Shown here piece by piece: positions 63,040 to 64,000 of a stretch of DNA of 64,000 nt (the first letter of the stretch is position 1; each line of letters opens with the position of its first letter). Source of the stretch: Alkalihalobacillus sp. AL-G (GTDB lineage: Bacteria > Bacillota > Bacilli > Bacillales > Fictibacillaceae); the NCBI RefSeq assembly GCF_030643805.1, contig NZ_CP094656.1, positions 3,410,001-3,474,000 on the forward strand. The letters are read 5' to 3'. A program made the position numbers and the translations under genes. The notes under the pieces are model-generated. The model saw nothing but the letters and a program-made list of their open reading frames with translations, had not been told where the DNA came from and ran no database searches.

Positions 63040-64000
63040 CGAGATGCCTCCTCTCGCAACAACACACCGAACACGCTAAGTATTTCCTTTTTTAACATCG
63101 GTTCGAGCATCAGCTCAAAAACCAGCAGCCGCTTTTGATTATTTTCTAAAACCTGAATGGCAGACCGTAAAATCTCAGTTTGTTCATGGTCTTTACACGC
63201 TCGGATGTCGATGCTTCGTTGTTCAGTTTGTTCTTGTGGAACCTGTGAAAACTCTAACGCCTTTCTCGTATCGTAATCCAATTCGTTTTGTGCCTTCAAC
63301 AGTGCGTGCTGTAATGCATTCCGTAACGCCAATGTTTCGTTTAAACCAACACTGCCATACCAGTTATCATCCGAACCGACCCAAACGACTGGGAAACCAG
63401 AAACTTCTTCACCTAAGCCGATAATAGGAGCTCCATGTGTCTTGGTCAGCGCTTCCAAATAAAAACGGCAATGATCATCTTCGACCGAATTCACCTTTAC
63501 CGGAGAAACAGTCGTCTTATGGTCGGCCTTTTTCTTGAAAACCTCAAACAAATACGTTTGCAGCCCGCGACAAACACCTTCCGCAAACGATTCACCCGCC
63601 CCGACACCGACAAATTCTTGAGGTTTTAACCCACGATCCTGATCAAACGGTGGGGGTGGAACGAACTGATCAATCATTTGTGTAACATACGTCTCAATTC
63701 CTATGAGCCCGGCTTCTCGCCGTGCCTGCTCATGCGTCAGTTCTGAACAAACATGCTTGGGTAGCAGATCGGCAGGTCCTTCTGACTTCGGATCGACTAC
63801 CTGTACAAGGCACTGAGCTAGAGGCAATTGTTTTAGATCCCCCTCCTCCCAAATATGGAAAATCCCTGATACTGCCGATGTCAGTTGGCTGAAATATAGG
63901 AACAACGGATCCTTATTATTTTTGCCCACGGTCTGTGTTAGCCGTAGATTGATATCTTCAACCCATTCAGCAGAGGTTCGATCCGTTACAAAAGGATGCG
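63036..64000 (-). CDS. Putative thiazole-containing bacteriocin maturation protein (5' part outside window)
   Basis: The frame is open to the right edge (HPFVTDRTSAEWVEDINL precedes the first Met codon at 63929), so this is the C-terminal 321 codons of a longer gene. Features are LTSAVSGIFHIWEEGDLKQL, KHVCSELTHEQARREAGL, FVGVGAGESFAEGVCRGL and VVWVGSDDNWYGSVGLN. The pattern resembles the C-terminal half of the partner protein found next to YcaO and SagB in heterocycloanthracin-type clusters, with a degenerate YcaO-like fold. It overlaps the YcaO gene by four bases. Exact family is inferred from context. Confidence 0.7.
   Translation of the reverse strand, partial: HPFVTDRTSAEWVEDINLRLTQTVGKNNKDPLFLYFSQLTSAVSGIFHIWEEGDLKQLPLAQCLVQVVDPKSEGPADLLPKHVCSELTHEQARREAGLIGIETYVTQMIDQFVPPPPFDQDRGLKPQEFVGVGAGESFAEGVCRGLQTYLFEVFKKKADHKTTVSPVKVNSVEDDHCRFYLEALTKTHGAPIIGLGEEVSGFPVVWVGSDDNWYGSVGLNETLALRNALQHALLKAQNELDYDTRKALEFSQVPQEQTEQRSIDIRACKDHEQTEILRSAIQVLENNQKRLLVFELMLEPMLKKEILSVFGVLLREEASR

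Overview
The window is chromosomal DNA of a low-to-mid GC endospore-forming Firmicute of the family Bacillaceae. This rests on strong GGAGG-type ribosome binding sites, frequent TTG/GTG starts, a YjcZ-like small spore-type protein, and operators of CcpA (cre) and PerR type. Gene families also match Bacillus and relatives: ArsR/ArsB, paired FluC, GalKET, the AmiE-NagZ-NamZ-MurQ set and DUF421. Genus and species cannot be fixed from the sequence. There are no rRNA or tRNA genes, no prophage, no complete insertion sequence and no CRISPR array.

Layout. 1-1.7 kb: arsenic resistance (arsR-arsB, minus strand, arsB cut by the window edge) divergent from two overlapping fluoride-channel genes. 1.8-9.1 kb: a mixed housekeeping stretch with a GH18 lipoprotein, a kinase-like protein followed by a probable selenoprotein of the glycine/D-proline reductase B family, a zinc alcohol dehydrogenase, a DUF421 membrane protein, an MBL-fold hydrolase, a small Gly-rich protein and a CAP-domain lipoprotein. 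9.6-11.1 kb: catalase behind a PerR box. 11.1-24.8 kb: a galactoside / arabinogalactan locus (ABC importer, GH2, frameshifted GH1, galK-galE-galT, GH43 and a degenerate M24 protein) with a ROK-family regulator. 25-26.7 kb: two decayed genes. 27-40.2 kb: a locus for import and phosphorolysis of beta-1,2-glucooligosaccharides (LacI regulator, ABC importer, GH3, GH94) that also carries a GH13 alpha-glucosidase and two copies of a MITE-like repeat. 40.2-55 kb: peptidoglycan salvage (murQ, ABC importer, namZ, nagZ, amiE, GlcNAc-type PTS, NlpC/P60 peptidase, DUF819 and DUF3870 proteins). 55-59.2 kb: a DEAD-box helicase, small hypotheticals, a GNAT enzyme and nagA. 59.5-64 kb: the end of a TOMM (thiazole/oxazole-modified peptide) biosynthetic operon: SagB-type dehydrogenase, E1-like/YcaO cyclodehydratase and a partial maturation protein.

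How the genes work together. The centre of the window is a carbon-scavenging island. Three ABC sugar importers lack their own ATPase and presumably share an MsmX-type one encoded elsewhere. Each sits with its own hydrolases or phosphorylase. Local operators are visible for two of them: a ROK-type AT-rich site plus cre for the galactoside locus, and a GAAACGTTTC palindrome plus cre for the glucan locus. MurQ, NagA, NagZ, NamZ and AmiE form a nearly complete muropeptide sugar pathway, but the usual MurNAc PTS (MurP) and regulator (MurR) are absent.

The most notable observation is the in-frame UGA of the reductase-like gene at 3097-3849. It lies in a U-x-x-C redox motif and is followed, at the spacing expected of a bacterial SECIS, by a 7-bp hairpin. 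Four families of dispersed or tandem intergenic repeats also run through the window, several of them inside operons.
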